A DNA stretch of 14,803 bases from UBA1723 sp018066165. Lineage in GTDB: Bacteria; Bacteroidota; Bacteroidia; Bacteroidales; Paludibacteraceae. The stretch lies in contig JAGHRX010000157.1 in the NCBI GenBank assembly GCA_018066165.1, forward strand, positions 1 to 14,803, given 5' to 3'. Shown here piece by piece: positions 1-8,411 of the stretch. The translations under genes were made by a program, and so were the position numbers. Position 1 is the stretch's first letter; each line of letters opens with the position of its first letter. The notes below the pieces were generated by a model. It made no database searches, was not told where the DNA came from, and was given only the letters and a program-made list of their open reading frames with translations.

Positions 1-891
1 CTTCCTACTCTGGACAGATGTACGTCGTTTGCCAAAGACACTTTTTTCAGTGCTAAGAATCAATACTTCGAACATCGTGTGTATGTGGCTGCTATGAATG
101 CTTGTCATAAAAACAATGATGTGGATATGCTGGTCAAATATGATGTAGATAGAATCAATAACTATTTGGAATTTTGTCGATTCCCTTTCTCCAGTGAACA
201 TGCTGATTCTGTTGCCTTGGCTGCTATTGATAATCTCGTCGACAGATATCCTGATAATCCAAACATTATTGGGGCTGAGGTTTTACGATCAACAATCTTG
301 ACAAAGGATGTGTTGCTTGATAGAACTCATTATAAAGCTGATACTGTCAAAATTAAGATGGCAGTTGATATTTTGGATAAGTTGATAGAGAAATTTAATG
401 GCAATGAACAATTGGAATTGGCCTATGCTCATAAACAATTGATAAACCGTCATTCTCTAAAGGTGAAGTGTAAGGACATGTACCATAGTGGTACACCAAT
501 AATTATGTCGGTCTGTCATGCTAATGTCAAGAAACTGAATTTGAAATTAAAAAGAACCTCTTTGAAGTGTGAACAATTCTATGATAGCGAAGATGGAATT
601 TATGACATTAATTTGTCGGATAGAGAAAAGGAATTGAACCCAAGCAACTACTATTATACACAAACAGATACAATAGACTTAGGATGTTTGGATTATGGTG
701 CTTATAAGTTGGAGGTTTGCGACGTCGACGATAGTACAAGCACAAAAAATATTTCTTTTGTCGTTAGTGATTTGATGATTGTCCCTTATGCTTCTGAATA
801 TATGGGAAATGACGACGACGATGATTATGAAATAAGAGACGTTTACGTTGTCGACAATAAATCAGGAAACCAGTGTCTGGAGTTAAACTGA
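1..891 (+). CDS. Alpha-2-macroglobulin family protein, N-terminal fragment (5' end outside window, frameshifted at its 3' end)
   Basis: The frame is open from base 1 (reading LPTLDRCTSF...) to TGA at 889-891, so the ATG codons inside, such as the one at 94, are not the true start and the signal peptide is missing. The visible part is a helical, acidic stretch followed from about base 450 by beta-rich sequence like the first macroglobulin (MG) domains (LKVKCKDMYHSGTPIIMSV, then FVVSDLMIVPYASEY). The end reads VYVVDNKSGN-QCLELN-stop. Family members usually read here as VYVxDxxTGKPVxGVKV, and exactly that continuation (PVSGVKLTGDI) appears in another frame from about 870, overlapping this one. 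I infer that this and the next entry are one gene broken by loss of one A in the run at 867-869. Such proteins are large envelope proteins thought to act in protease trapping or envelope defence. The family is clear; a role in this organism is inferred. Confidence 0.8.
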   Translation, partial: LPTLDRCTSFAKDTFFSAKNQYFEHRVYVAAMNACHKNNDVDMLVKYDVDRINNYLEFCRFPFSSEHADSVALAAIDNLVDRYPDNPNIIGAEVLRSTILTKDVLLDRTHYKADTVKIKMAVDILDKLIEKFNGNEQLELAYAHKQLINRHSLKVKCKDMYHSGTPIIMSVCHANVKKLNLKLKRTSLKCEQFYDSEDGIYDINLSDREKELNPSNYYYTQTDTIDLGCLDYGAYKLEVCDVDDSTSTKNISFVVSDLMIVPYASEYMGNDDDDDYEIRDVYVVDNKSGNQCLELN

Positions 892-3800
892 CAGGTGATA
901 TTAAAAGAGGTGGCAATACGGATAGGAAAGGAAAACGAACTATTAAGATTGATCCTCTTTTTTCTGACCACGTTTGTGCCGTTAAGGGAAAAGACCAATA
1001 TACAGTCCCCGCGTATTTGGATGAAACACGATTTGATGATAATGGAGAAACAGAAAGATATTATGTTAGAACATTTACCGACAGGAATACTTACCGTCCT
1101 GGTCAAGTGGTAAAATTCTGTTGCGTCTGTTATCTGTCGACTGAAATTAATTCAAAGGTTGCCGCTAATGTAGATTTTGAGGCTGTTCTTTCTTTTGGTT
1201 GGGGAAATGATATTGACACAGTCCACCTTGTGACAAATGATTTCGGAAAATGTTATGGGGAATTTCACATTCCAGATGGCGACGATGCTGTAGGTGATTA
1301 CAATATTACTATAGTAAATAAAAAACTTAATATCCGATACAGAGATGCTTCTTTTGAAGTGGTTGCCTATAAGTTGAAACAGTTTGAGATTGTCTTCGAT
1401 ATGAGAGACTTCGATTATAAGATTAAGAAAGATGTTCCTGTAACTGGTGTCGTAAAAAACTATTCCGGAGAAACTCTTCCTGATGTAAATGTCGACTTAA
1501 TTGTTAATGGAAATTTGTATAAGCTTATCACTGATGCGAAAGGTAGGTTTTCTGCAGTATTCCATCCAACTCAAGAAGATTTGGACAGAACTCAAATGAA
1601 TTTGTCGATAGAAGCTACTGCTATTTCACCTTCTGGAGAGAAGGCTACTGCAAATAAGAATTTAACGTTATATAAGTATAATGTTTATATAACAATTTGT
1701 CAGGGGAAAGAAACTGATTTGTCCTCAAGTAAAAGTTTCTTTATCAATTGCAGAACAGAATCTAATTATTTTGACAACAATCAAAGTGTACCTATAGAGA
1801 AAAATGTGAAGATTTTTTTCAAGTCACACAAGGACAGTACTAAGATTTTTTCATGTGAGAAACAACTATATGGAATTACAGAAATTCAAATACCTAAAGA
1901 ATTATTCGATACAGCTAATTTTGGTAAATACTATTTGCAAATAACTGACATCGAGAATGGTGACACTCTGCTTGGTTATAAAAGAGAGGAGAACATATTA
2001 GTGTTTGATAGCCGAACTAATGTGGTCGCTTCTGATGCAACTTTGTGGTTATCTGTGTCGGAAAACGGTCGAGGCTATATGTTGCAAAATGATACAGTCA
2101 GAGTTTCGATAAGCACAGTGGAGGATAGCTTATATGTATTGTATAGATTGACTGATACGTACCACAGGATTATAAGTGAAAAGTGGATATTGTTGAACAA
2201 AGAGATGAAAACATTATCGTTGACTTATAAGGATGTGTTCGGGCATGGTGACCACAGATATGCGCTAATTAGTTTGTTTGCGTTTAAGAATGGACGTCCA
2301 TATTCAGATTCTTTTTGGTTGAAAAAAGCGTATTTCACCAAACGAATTAATCCTAAAATTTCTATACATAGGAATAAAGTACAAGAAAATAAACTTCAGG
2401 ATGAAGATAGAATTCTGGCTGGAACACATCAAAAGTGGAGTATTGAGGTGCCTGATATAAAGGATCCTCTTTCTATCTCTGCTATTATGACTGATTTGGC
2501 ACTTGATGAAATAAAAAAGCAAAATTGGAACATTTATTTTGACCGTTTGAGACAAGTTTCTCTTTCTCAGTATGATGTAGAATGTAAAGGTATAGATTCG
2601 ACATCTGTCGAGTATGTTCAAAAGATGCAAGCTATTAAACCTGACAGTAAGAATGTATATCCATTATGGAGTGTCGGTACTAACGGGTATGTGAATTCTA
2701 AAAAAGGAATAAATAAGAGTCCTTTATTTTCTGGTGTTAGATTCTCTTCTAAAGACTTCAATGGAGAATGTATAGTTCGTGGTTATGTAACCGATGATGA
2801 AGAACCGTTGCCTTTTGCTAATGTGATGGTTGATGGTACGTCAATAGGAACTAATACGGATATGGACGGGTATTTCGAGTTGGTGATTCCTAATCCTGGT
2901 TGTATGCTTGAAATATCATATTCTGGTTATGAAACGAAATTGATTAAAGTAAATGGTTCTATGTTTGTTTCTGTCAAACTGAACGTAGACTTATATAATG
3001 AATTGGTTGTTACAGGATATGGAGTGGTAAAAACCAGTGATTATAGAACTGAAATTAAGGAAACCCCGCGTCCAACGGAAGATGAGGAGAGGATAACTAA
3101 AATACGTTCAAATTTTTCTGAATGTGCTTTCTTTTATCCTGATCTGAGACCAAAGAATGGAAAGGTTGATATTGAGTTTGATGCACCTGAATCTTTGACT
3201 AGATGGAAAATCAGACTTTTAGCAATTTCTAAAGATTTACAATACGGATTTGGTCTTGATACCATCGTCACTTATGTGCCATTTTCAGTCAGACCGTTAG
3301 TGCCAAGAGTGTTCAGGACAGGGGATAATGTCGAAATTGCGGCTACAGTCACTCATCATGAGGGCGATCCCGTGTCTGGTGTAGTGAAGTTTACTTTTGA
3401 AGATGAGAAGACAGATAGTGTGTTATTCACTAAGGATATAGATTTCAAGATCGCAGCCAATCATAACCATACGGTAAGATGCATGTTCTCTGTGCCTGAT
3501 GGAGTTGAATCGATCAAGATGACAGTAAGAGCTATAACTCCTGATTTCAGTGATGGCGAAACTCATTCTGTTTTTGTCGTTCCAAATAGAAGCCATGTAA
3601 TTAAGGCTCAGAGTTCACTTGTCAGAAAAGACGAGAAAAAGAGATTGACAGTAGTTGCAGACACATCTGATAATGTCCAGGTTGTGGTTGATTACGCAAC
3701 CAACGGATTATGGAAGGCAATCATGACGATGCCATCTGTCACAACGTCTAAGCATAGTAATGCCATTGATTATGCTGTGGCCCTTTATGTTAATGCTATT

Positions 3801-5369
3801 GCTAACAACATGAAAGAAGATTATCCGCAAACCTATGATTTTATTTCCCAATGGAGTGTTGAATCACCGTTGTCGCAGAATGAAGAACTGAAGGATGCCA
3901 CTTTGGAATTCTCTCCGTGGCGACTTGATGCCGTTGATGATAATCAGCAGCGGTCCGATGTAAAGAAAATGTTGAAGATGGCAGATTCCAAAGTGCTTTA
4001 TAATATAAACAAACTTGAAAAACTCCAGAATCGCACTGGCAGCTTCAGTTGGTACGAAGGTGGTAATCCATCTTTATGGACAACGGTGTATGTGGCTCAG
4101 CTACTTAGTGATATGAAACGAAATAAACTGAAAGGTTTTGATTATTGGAGCGTTGAGAAGTGTAGAGATAATGTACTTCGTTATTTGGATGTGACACTTG
4201 TCGGAGATTATCAAGAATATAAAAAGTCTGTTAATGAAGAATTATCTACTTTTTCTGGATTCAATTCTTGTCCTTCTGAACTTGTGGTTAGAAAAGTCTG
4301 TCTGCGTTTGGAGACAGAAGATTATTATCCTCTTGTCGACGAGGCGAAGATTGCTGTTGATTCTTTCTATGCGGAGATTAAGAAAAATTGGAAACATCTT
4401 ACTTTGTATGGAAAAGCTCGTTTATCACAGATCCTTATAGATAAGCATGATCCTTTGGCTAAAACGATACTCCGATCTATGTTACAGACATACACACAAT
4501 CAGAGCATGGCATCTATTGGAAAGAGAATCAGAATTATTGCAGTTGGTCAAATTCGGCAATCTCTGTGCATGCCGAGGTCATGCGTGCGTTGATCAAGTC
4601 TGGACTTGCCACAAAGGAAGAATTGGATGAGATGACAGCTTGGCTTATCACCAGATGTGAAGCTACAAAGTGGCAATCTTCTGTTTCGACAGTTAATGCA
4701 ATAGATATTCTTTGCAGAGTGTCATCTACGGATTTTGGAGAAGGTTCTGTCACTCTTCCAAACGGAGATACTGTATCCACTAAAAATGGTTATGTCAAGC
4801 GTACCATACATGGTGTGCCAGGCACAAATTCTATAGATATTGCTGGTACAGAAAACGGTATCGGCTTTGCTTCTCTATATGTTTCTTACGATGCCGTGAA
4901 CGCCGACGTGAATGCAGCGTCTAATCATATAAAGATCATGAAGAAAGCGTACAGAGTGGATTATATGACTGTGAAAGGAACACCGAGTCATGAACTATTG
5001 ACTGAAATCAAAGAAGGCGATGTCTTGCGATTAGGAGATAAGGTTAGAATCGAGATTACTGTAGAGAATGATCAAGATTTGGACTATGTCCATGTGAAGG
5101 ATGTGAGAGCCTCTTGCTTCGAACCAGAGGATGTGTTGTCTGGATATCGTTGGTATAAGAATTGCTCCTATTATAAAAAAGTTACGGATGTTGGTTATTC
5201 AATGTTCTTTGATAAATTAAAAAAGGGATTCCATACATTCTCTTACACGGTTAATGTATCAGCCAAAGGATCCTATTCTTCCGGTCTGGCCACCGCAGAA
5301 TGTATGTATTCTCCATCATTTAGAGGCAACAGCGATTCAGGAGTGAAGTTCCTTATTGAAGGACAATAA
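873..5369 (+). CDS. Alpha-2-macroglobulin family protein, main part (MG domains, inserted CarboxypepD_reg-like domain, A2M and C-terminal domains)
   Basis: This is the downstream part of the split A2M gene; GTG at 873 is only the first usable codon in this frame, not a credible natural start. Residues count from it. An MG2-type signature, DRNTYRPGQVV, lies at 70-80, followed by MG-type beta domains. Residues about 630-705 form a carboxypeptidase-regulatory-like domain (VRGYVTDDEEPLPFANVMV...GTNTDMDGYFEL), followed near 709-717 by ELVVTGYGV, which resembles the plug-entry motif of SusC-type TonB receptors. The A2M domain starts near 750 (ECAFFYPDLRP...SLTRWKIRLLA), followed by VRPLVPRVFRTGDNVEI. 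The thioester-like helical domain covers about 930-1290 (SWYEGGNPSLWTT near 1058) but has no CxEQ: the equivalent place reads MTMPSVTTSKHSNAIDYA. The C-terminal domain carries FEPEDVLSGYRWYKN near 1412 and ends PSFRGNSDSG-VKFLIEGQ. It is probably an exported envelope protein without covalent trapping chemistry. A GH25 gene follows after 62 bases. Confidence 0.85.
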   Translation: MSGVKLTGDIKRGGNTDRKGKRTIKIDPLFSDHVCAVKGKDQYTVPAYLDETRFDDNGETERYYVRTFTDRNTYRPGQVVKFCCVCYLSTEINSKVAANVDFEAVLSFGWGNDIDTVHLVTNDFGKCYGEFHIPDGDDAVGDYNITIVNKKLNIRYRDASFEVVAYKLKQFEIVFDMRDFDYKIKKDVPVTGVVKNYSGETLPDVNVDLIVNGNLYKLITDAKGRFSAVFHPTQEDLDRTQMNLSIEATAISPSGEKATANKNLTLYKYNVYITICQGKETDLSSSKSFFINCRTESNYFDNNQSVPIEKNVKIFFKSHKDSTKIFSCEKQLYGITEIQIPKELFDTANFGKYYLQITDIENGDTLLGYKREENILVFDSRTNVVASDATLWLSVSENGRGYMLQNDTVRVSISTVEDSLYVLYRLTDTYHRIISEKWILLNKEMKTLSLTYKDVFGHGDHRYALISLFAFKNGRPYSDSFWLKKAYFTKRINPKISIHRNKVQENKLQDEDRILAGTHQKWSIEVPDIKDPLSISAIMTDLALDEIKKQNWNIYFDRLRQVSLSQYDVECKGIDSTSVEYVQKMQAIKPDSKNVYPLWSVGTNGYVNSKKGINKSPLFSGVRFSSKDFNGECIVRGYVTDDEEPLPFANVMVDGTSIGTNTDMDGYFELVIPNPGCMLEISYSGYETKLIKVNGSMFVSVKLNVDLYNELVVTGYGVVKTSDYRTEIKETPRPTEDEERITKIRSNFSECAFFYPDLRPKNGKVDIEFDAPESLTRWKIRLLAISKDLQYGFGLDTIVTYVPFSVRPLVPRVFRTGDNVEIAATVTHHEGDPVSGVVKFTFEDEKTDSVLFTKDIDFKIAANHNHTVRCMFSVPDGVESIKMTVRAITPDFSDGETHSVFVVPNRSHVIKAQSSLVRKDEKKRLTVVADTSDNVQVVVDYATNGLWKAIMTMPSVTTSKHSNAIDYAVALYVNAIANNMKEDYPQTYDFISQWSVESPLSQNEELKDATLEFSPWRLDAVDDNQQRSDVKKMLKMADSKVLYNINKLEKLQNRTGSFSWYEGGNPSLWTTVYVAQLLSDMKRNKLKGFDYWSVEKCRDNVLRYLDVTLVGDYQEYKKSVNEELSTFSGFNSCPSELVVRKVCLRLETEDYYPLVDEAKIAVDSFYAEIKKNWKHLTLYGKARLSQILIDKHDPLAKTILRSMLQTYTQSEHGIYWKENQNYCSWSNSAISVHAEVMRALIKSGLATKEELDEMTAWLITRCEATKWQSSVSTVNAIDILCRVSSTDFGEGSVTLPNGDTVSTKNGYVKRTIHGVPGTNSIDIAGTENGIGFASLYVSYDAVNADVNAASNHIKIMKKAYRVDYMTVKGTPSHELLTEIKEGDVLRLGDKVRIEITVENDQDLDYVHVKDVRASCFEPEDVLSGYRWYKNCSYYKKVTDVGYSMFFDKLKKGFHTFSYTVNVSAKGSYSSGLATAECMYSPSFRGNSDSGVKFLIEGQ

Positions 5370-5408
5370 TTATGAATGTTCGTATTATGAATTCTGCCAT
5401 GGATTTCT

Positions 5409-5416
5409 TATTTTTG
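5409..5416 (+). promoter_or_regulatory. Candidate -7 promoter box before the GH25 gene
   Basis: TATTTTTG matches the Bacteroidota -7 consensus TAnnTTTG and would place transcription start about 9 bases before the ATG at 5432. I found no well-spaced TTTG-type -33 box upstream, so this is tentative. The GH25 gene may instead be read through from the A2M gene. Confidence 0.35.
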
Positions 5417-5431
5417 TATCAAATTTAGTGT

Positions 5432-6160
5432 ATGTATAGATTCTTTTTATTCCTTATACTTCTTTCTTTTGTCTCTTGTTCTGAGGAAGAAAAAGCAAAG
5501 CTCGATGATGCTGTTGATTATTCCTCTATGGATCTCAGTAATCCTCCAGATACTCTTTGGGGCGTCGATGTTAGCCATTATCAAGGAAGAATAGATTTCG
5601 ACAAATTGGAAGAGGGAGCGCATTTTGTTATCCTCCGCGCTACAATTGGCGAGACAGGAAAGTGTGACCAGCGATTCTATGGCAATTATGCAAAAGCCGC
5701 AAAATCACATTTGTTGGTTGGCTTTTACCATTTCTTCTATTTCCATTGCGACGGTGAACTTCAGGCTAAAATATTTTTGGATGCCACTAATGAGAAACGT
5801 AATAATTTCCCTTTGATTATTGATTTTGAAGAGTCGACAGTTGTTAACAAACGCAAGGAGAGTAATATAGACACGTCTACTTATCATCTTCGTCAGATGG
5901 TAGATTATTTAAAGTGTGAAGGGAAAGAAGTGATGATATATTCAAATCGTCATTGCTATAAAAGATATGGACTCGAAGAAAAATTCTCTGACGTGAAATT
6001 ATGGGTGGCTGACTATAACTCGATGTTTGTGACGGAGGATTTTCCCAACTGCTATATTCAGCAATATGCTTGCGATGGAAAAGTGTATGGAATAGATGCC
6101 GACGTCGATTTGAACGTTATCGTCGACAGCAAAATGATCATCATACCTGAAGATGATTAG
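5432..6160 (+). CDS. GH25 family lysozyme-type lipoprotein
   Basis: The 242-residue product is predicted to cleave the beta-1,4 glycosidic bond of peptidoglycan, like Chalaropsis/Cellosyl-type muramidases. Its N-terminus (MYRFFLFLILLSFVSC) is a lipoprotein signal peptide with the lipid-bearing Cys at 16. SEEE follows directly, an acidic start resembling the surface-export signal of Bacteroidota lipoproteins. The GH25 fold is recognised from WGVDVSHYQG (43-52, catalytic-site Asp46), the FVILRATIGE strand (65-74), LLVGFYHFF (94-102), PLIIDFEES (127-135, the DxE pair Asp131/Glu133), KLWVADYN (189-196), YIQQYA (208-213) and the closing DADVDLNV (222-229). All key acidic residues are present and the length fits one catalytic domain without a cell-wall-binding module. 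It may remodel the cell's own wall or attack competitors; the sequence does not decide this. The stop codon is TAG. Confidence 0.93.
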   Translation: MYRFFLFLILLSFVSCSEEEKAKLDDAVDYSSMDLSNPPDTLWGVDVSHYQGRIDFDKLEEGAHFVILRATIGETGKCDQRFYGNYAKAAKSHLLVGFYHFFYFHCDGELQAKIFLDATNEKRNNFPLIIDFEESTVVNKRKESNIDTSTYHLRQMVDYLKCEGKEVMIYSNRHCYKRYGLEEKFSDVKLWVADYNSMFVTEDFPNCYIQQYACDGKVYGIDADVDLNVIVDSKMIIIPEDD

Positions 6161-6202
6161 AATTATTAGGCATTACTAATTACGCAATACGAATTGATTT
6201 TG

Positions 6203-6210
6203 TATCTTTG
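6203..6210 (+). promoter_or_regulatory. Candidate -7 promoter box for pyrF
   Basis: TATCTTTG fits TAnnTTTG exactly and lies 34 bases before the pyrF ATG, giving a leader of about 27 bases. No clear TTTG -33 box is seen at 17-23 bases upstream. The 84-base gap between the GH25 stop and pyrF is AT-rich and otherwise holds nothing recognisable. Confidence 0.5.
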
Positions 6211-6244
6211 CATAAATTTTGTATAAGATTGAAAAATTACAGAT

Positions 6245-7084
6245 ATGACAAGAGAAGAATTATTTGAGAATATCAAGAAGAAGCAGTCGTTTCTATGTGT
6301 AGGTCTTGACACAGACGTGAACAAGATTCCTGAGTTTATGTTTGACAAATACGAAGGCGACTACATCTTCGAGTTCAACAAGCAGATTATCGACGCTACT
6401 GCTAAATATTGTGTCGCTTACAAGCCAAACTTAGCATTTTATGAGAGCCTTGGTCTTCAGGGTTGGGATGTGCTTGAGCGTACAGTCGACTATATACGCA
6501 AGAATTATCCTGATATGTTCTTGATCGCAGACGCAAAGCGTGGAGATATCGGTAACACTTCTGCTATGTATGCTCGTACATTCTTCGGAGCTATGGATTT
6601 CGATTCAGTGACTGTAGCCCCTTACATGGGTGAGGATTCTGTTTCTCCATTCTTGACATACGAGGGTAAGTGGGTTACTCTTCTTGCCTTGACTTCAAAC
6701 AAGGGTGCTTTCGACTTCCAGTTTATGAAAGACTCTGAGTCTGGCGACACTTTGTATCAGAAGGTTTTGAAGACATCTAAGAATTGGGGTAATGCTGATA
6801 ACATGATGTATGTGGTTGGCGCTACTAAGGCAGATATGCTAAGCGATATCCGTGAGATTATTCCTGATAATTTCTTGCTTGTCCCAGGTATCGGTGCTCA
6901 GGGTGGTAGCCTTGAGGAGGTTGTGAAACATGGTATGAACAAGCAGTGTGGCCTTTTGGTCAACTCTTCTCGTGCAATCATCTATGCAGCTAACGACGAG
7001 ACATTCGCAGAGGCTGCAGAGCGTGAGGCTAAGAAGGTTCAGGAGCAGATGGCTGGATTCTTGAAGGCAGCAGGAATGATTTAA
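6245..7084 (+). CDS. pyrF: Orotidine 5'-phosphate decarboxylase (subfamily 2)
   Basis: This enzyme decarboxylates orotidine 5'-phosphate to UMP, the last step of de novo pyrimidine synthesis, in the cytoplasm. The 279-residue product carries the family signature at the end of a core beta-strand, FLIADAKRGDIGNT (92-105), with Asp96, Lys98 and Asp101 as the charged catalytic network. Other barrel strands are FLCVGLDTD (16-24), YKPNLAFYESLG (59-70), SVTVAPYMGED (around 121-131) and the phosphate-binding end VPGIGAQGG followed by LLVNSSRAIIYA. The length and the long C-terminal helix fit the larger subfamily 2 rather than the short E. coli type. The HD-domain gene follows after 18 bases and is probably co-transcribed. 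Confidence 0.97.
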   Translation: MTREELFENIKKKQSFLCVGLDTDVNKIPEFMFDKYEGDYIFEFNKQIIDATAKYCVAYKPNLAFYESLGLQGWDVLERTVDYIRKNYPDMFLIADAKRGDIGNTSAMYARTFFGAMDFDSVTVAPYMGEDSVSPFLTYEGKWVTLLALTSNKGAFDFQFMKDSESGDTLYQKVLKTSKNWGNADNMMYVVGATKADMLSDIREIIPDNFLLVPGIGAQGGSLEEVVKHGMNKQCGLLVNSSRAIIYAANDETFAEAAEREAKKVQEQMAGFLKAAGMI

Positions 7085-7102
7085 TTGTTTGGGTAGAAGG
7101 GA

Positions 7103-8341
7103 ATGCAGGCAAAAATCATCAACGACCCGGTACACGGATTCATTAATATTCCGGAGTCTCTTTATGATATTATAGAGCATCGTTTTTTTCAACGATTGTC
7201 GAGAATCCGACAACTTGGATTGACATATATGGTGTATCCGGGAGCCCAGCATACCCGATTCCTTCACTCATTGGGTGCTATGCACTTGATGGATGAAGCC
7301 TTGACTACTCTTCAAAATAAAGGTGTAGCTATTTCTCAGGAAGAGAAAGATGCGGCCATGGCAGCCATACTTCTTCATGACGTCGGTCACGCACCATTCT
7401 CCCATGTGTTGGAGAGTACTTTTGTGTCGGGCATCTCTCATGAGGAGATCTCTCTTCTTATGATGAAACAGATTAATAAAGATTTCGGTGGCAGACTTGA
7501 TATGGCCATCGAAATCTTTCAAGATAAATATCCACGACATTTTTTCCACCAGTTGATTTCCGGTCAGTTGGATGTTGACCGTCTCGACTACTTGAGCCGT
7601 GATTGTTATTTCACTGGAGTCGTGGAGGGAGTTATCGGAGCCGAGAGAATCATCAAAATGATGAATGTGGCTGACGATAAACTCTGTGTGGAGATGAAAG
7701 GAATATACTCAATCGAAAAGTTTTTGATGGCCAGACGAATGATGTACTGGCAGGTTTATCTTCATAAGACATCAATAGCAGCCGAACAGGTTTTGATTTC
7801 GTTGCTTAGACGTGCAATCTACTTAGCCAAACAGGGAGAGGGGTTGTTCGCGTCGCCATCATTGAGATATTTCCTATACAACAGCGTCGAGGCTGACTCT
7901 TTCGACATCTACAGCTCATCTCTTGAGAATTACGTTAGATTCGACGACTCCGATATCTATTCGGCGTTGAAGGTTTGGCAATGCCATAAGGACAATATTT
8001 TGTCTTTGTTGAGCGAGTCTCTTACTGACAGACGATTGTTTAAGGTCAAAGTTTTTGATCATGAGCCAAGTCAGACAGAGGTGGATGAAATTAAGAAACA
8101 GATTCAGTCAGTGACGAATTTCACAGACGAGGAGGTTGAATATTTGTGCAGGGTCGTTCCAGTCACAAGCAAGGCTTACTCGTTGAAGAATGGTGGACTT
8201 CACATTTTACGTTCCGACGGCCAGTTGTGTGATGTGAGTGAAGTTTCTGACATTCTTGATTTTTCTTTGTTATCGAGACAGGAAAAGAAATACTATCTTT
8301 GCTACTATGATTCGCGTCAGTATTTTAAGACGCAAGTGTAA
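7103..8341 (+). CDS. HD-domain phosphohydrolase (SAMHD1/dGTPase-like)
   Basis: The 412-residue product belongs to the HD superfamily of metal-dependent phosphohydrolases. It opens with KIINDPVHGFINIP, typical of the SAMHD1/YwfO-like branch, followed by RFFQRLSRIRQLGL (27-40). Metal ligands can be read as His55 (RFLHSLG), His92-Asp93 (ILLHDVGHAPFSH) and the Asp in QLDVDRLDYLSRD (155-167). Characterised relatives remove triphosphate from dNTPs or hydrolyse other nucleotides, so a nucleotide substrate is likely but unproven. It starts 18 bases after pyrF, with an AGAAGGGA purine tract just before the ATG. A 113-base gap with a promoter separates it from lpxD. This gene is a usual neighbour of the lpx cluster in Bacteroidota genomes, to my knowledge. 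No residue expected at the active site is missing. Confidence 0.92.
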   Translation: MQAKIINDPVHGFINIPESLYDIIEHRFFQRLSRIRQLGLTYMVYPGAQHTRFLHSLGAMHLMDEALTTLQNKGVAISQEEKDAAMAAILLHDVGHAPFSHVLESTFVSGISHEEISLLMMKQINKDFGGRLDMAIEIFQDKYPRHFFHQLISGQLDVDRLDYLSRDCYFTGVVEGVIGAERIIKMMNVADDKLCVEMKGIYSIEKFLMARRMMYWQVYLHKTSIAAEQVLISLLRRAIYLAKQGEGLFASPSLRYFLYNSVEADSFDIYSSSLENYVRFDDSDIYSALKVWQCHKDNILSLLSESLTDRRLFKVKVFDHEPSQTEVDEIKKQIQSVTNFTDEEVEYLCRVVPVTSKAYSLKNGGLHILRSDGQLCDVSEVSDILDFSLLSRQEKKYYLCYYDSRQYFKTQV

Positions 8342-8380
8342 AAATAGTTGATTTTAATGTCCGAAAAGTAATGTGTCGCT

Positions 8381-8411
8381 GCATATTAAGTGTTTAAATT
8401 GCTTAATGTGC
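8381..8411. repeat. Inverted repeat upstream of lpxD
   Basis: GCATATTAAG (8381-8390) and CTTAATGTGC (8402-8411) pair over 10 positions with one T-G wobble around an 11-base loop. It overlaps the upstream half of the proposed lpxD promoter. It could be an operator or a weak terminator of the pyrF-HD transcript, since TGATATTTTAC follows but no long T-run does. Confidence 0.4.

Noticed and set aside
568..576. KCEQF in the N-terminal A2M fragment as a thioester motif
   Set aside because: It reads C-E-Q without the intervening residue of CxEQ and lies in an N-terminal MG-like region, far from the thioester-like domain at about 930-1290 of the main fragment.
808..825. GACGACGACGATGAT repeat as a microsatellite or frameshift hotspot
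   Set aside because: It encodes a short Asp run in frame and is about 40 bases upstream of the point where the frame changes.
2998..3024. VVTGYG as evidence for a TonB-dependent receptor gene
   Set aside because: No plug or beta-barrel follows; A2M domain sequence begins after roughly 30 residues, so it is a part of the A2M protein.
5372..5428. Short 18-codon frame between the A2M and GH25 genes
   Set aside because: Too short, no ribosome-binding signal, no resemblance to a leader peptide; it overlaps a probable promoter box.
6167..6185. Weak inverted repeat (ATTAG...CTAAT) after the GH25 gene as a terminator
   Set aside because: The stem is only about 5-7 bp with a mismatch and has no T-run after it.
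6839..7267. 142-residue open frame on the minus strand
   Set aside because: It is antisense to the end of pyrF and the start of the HD gene, both strongly supported; the composition looks like a shadow frame.
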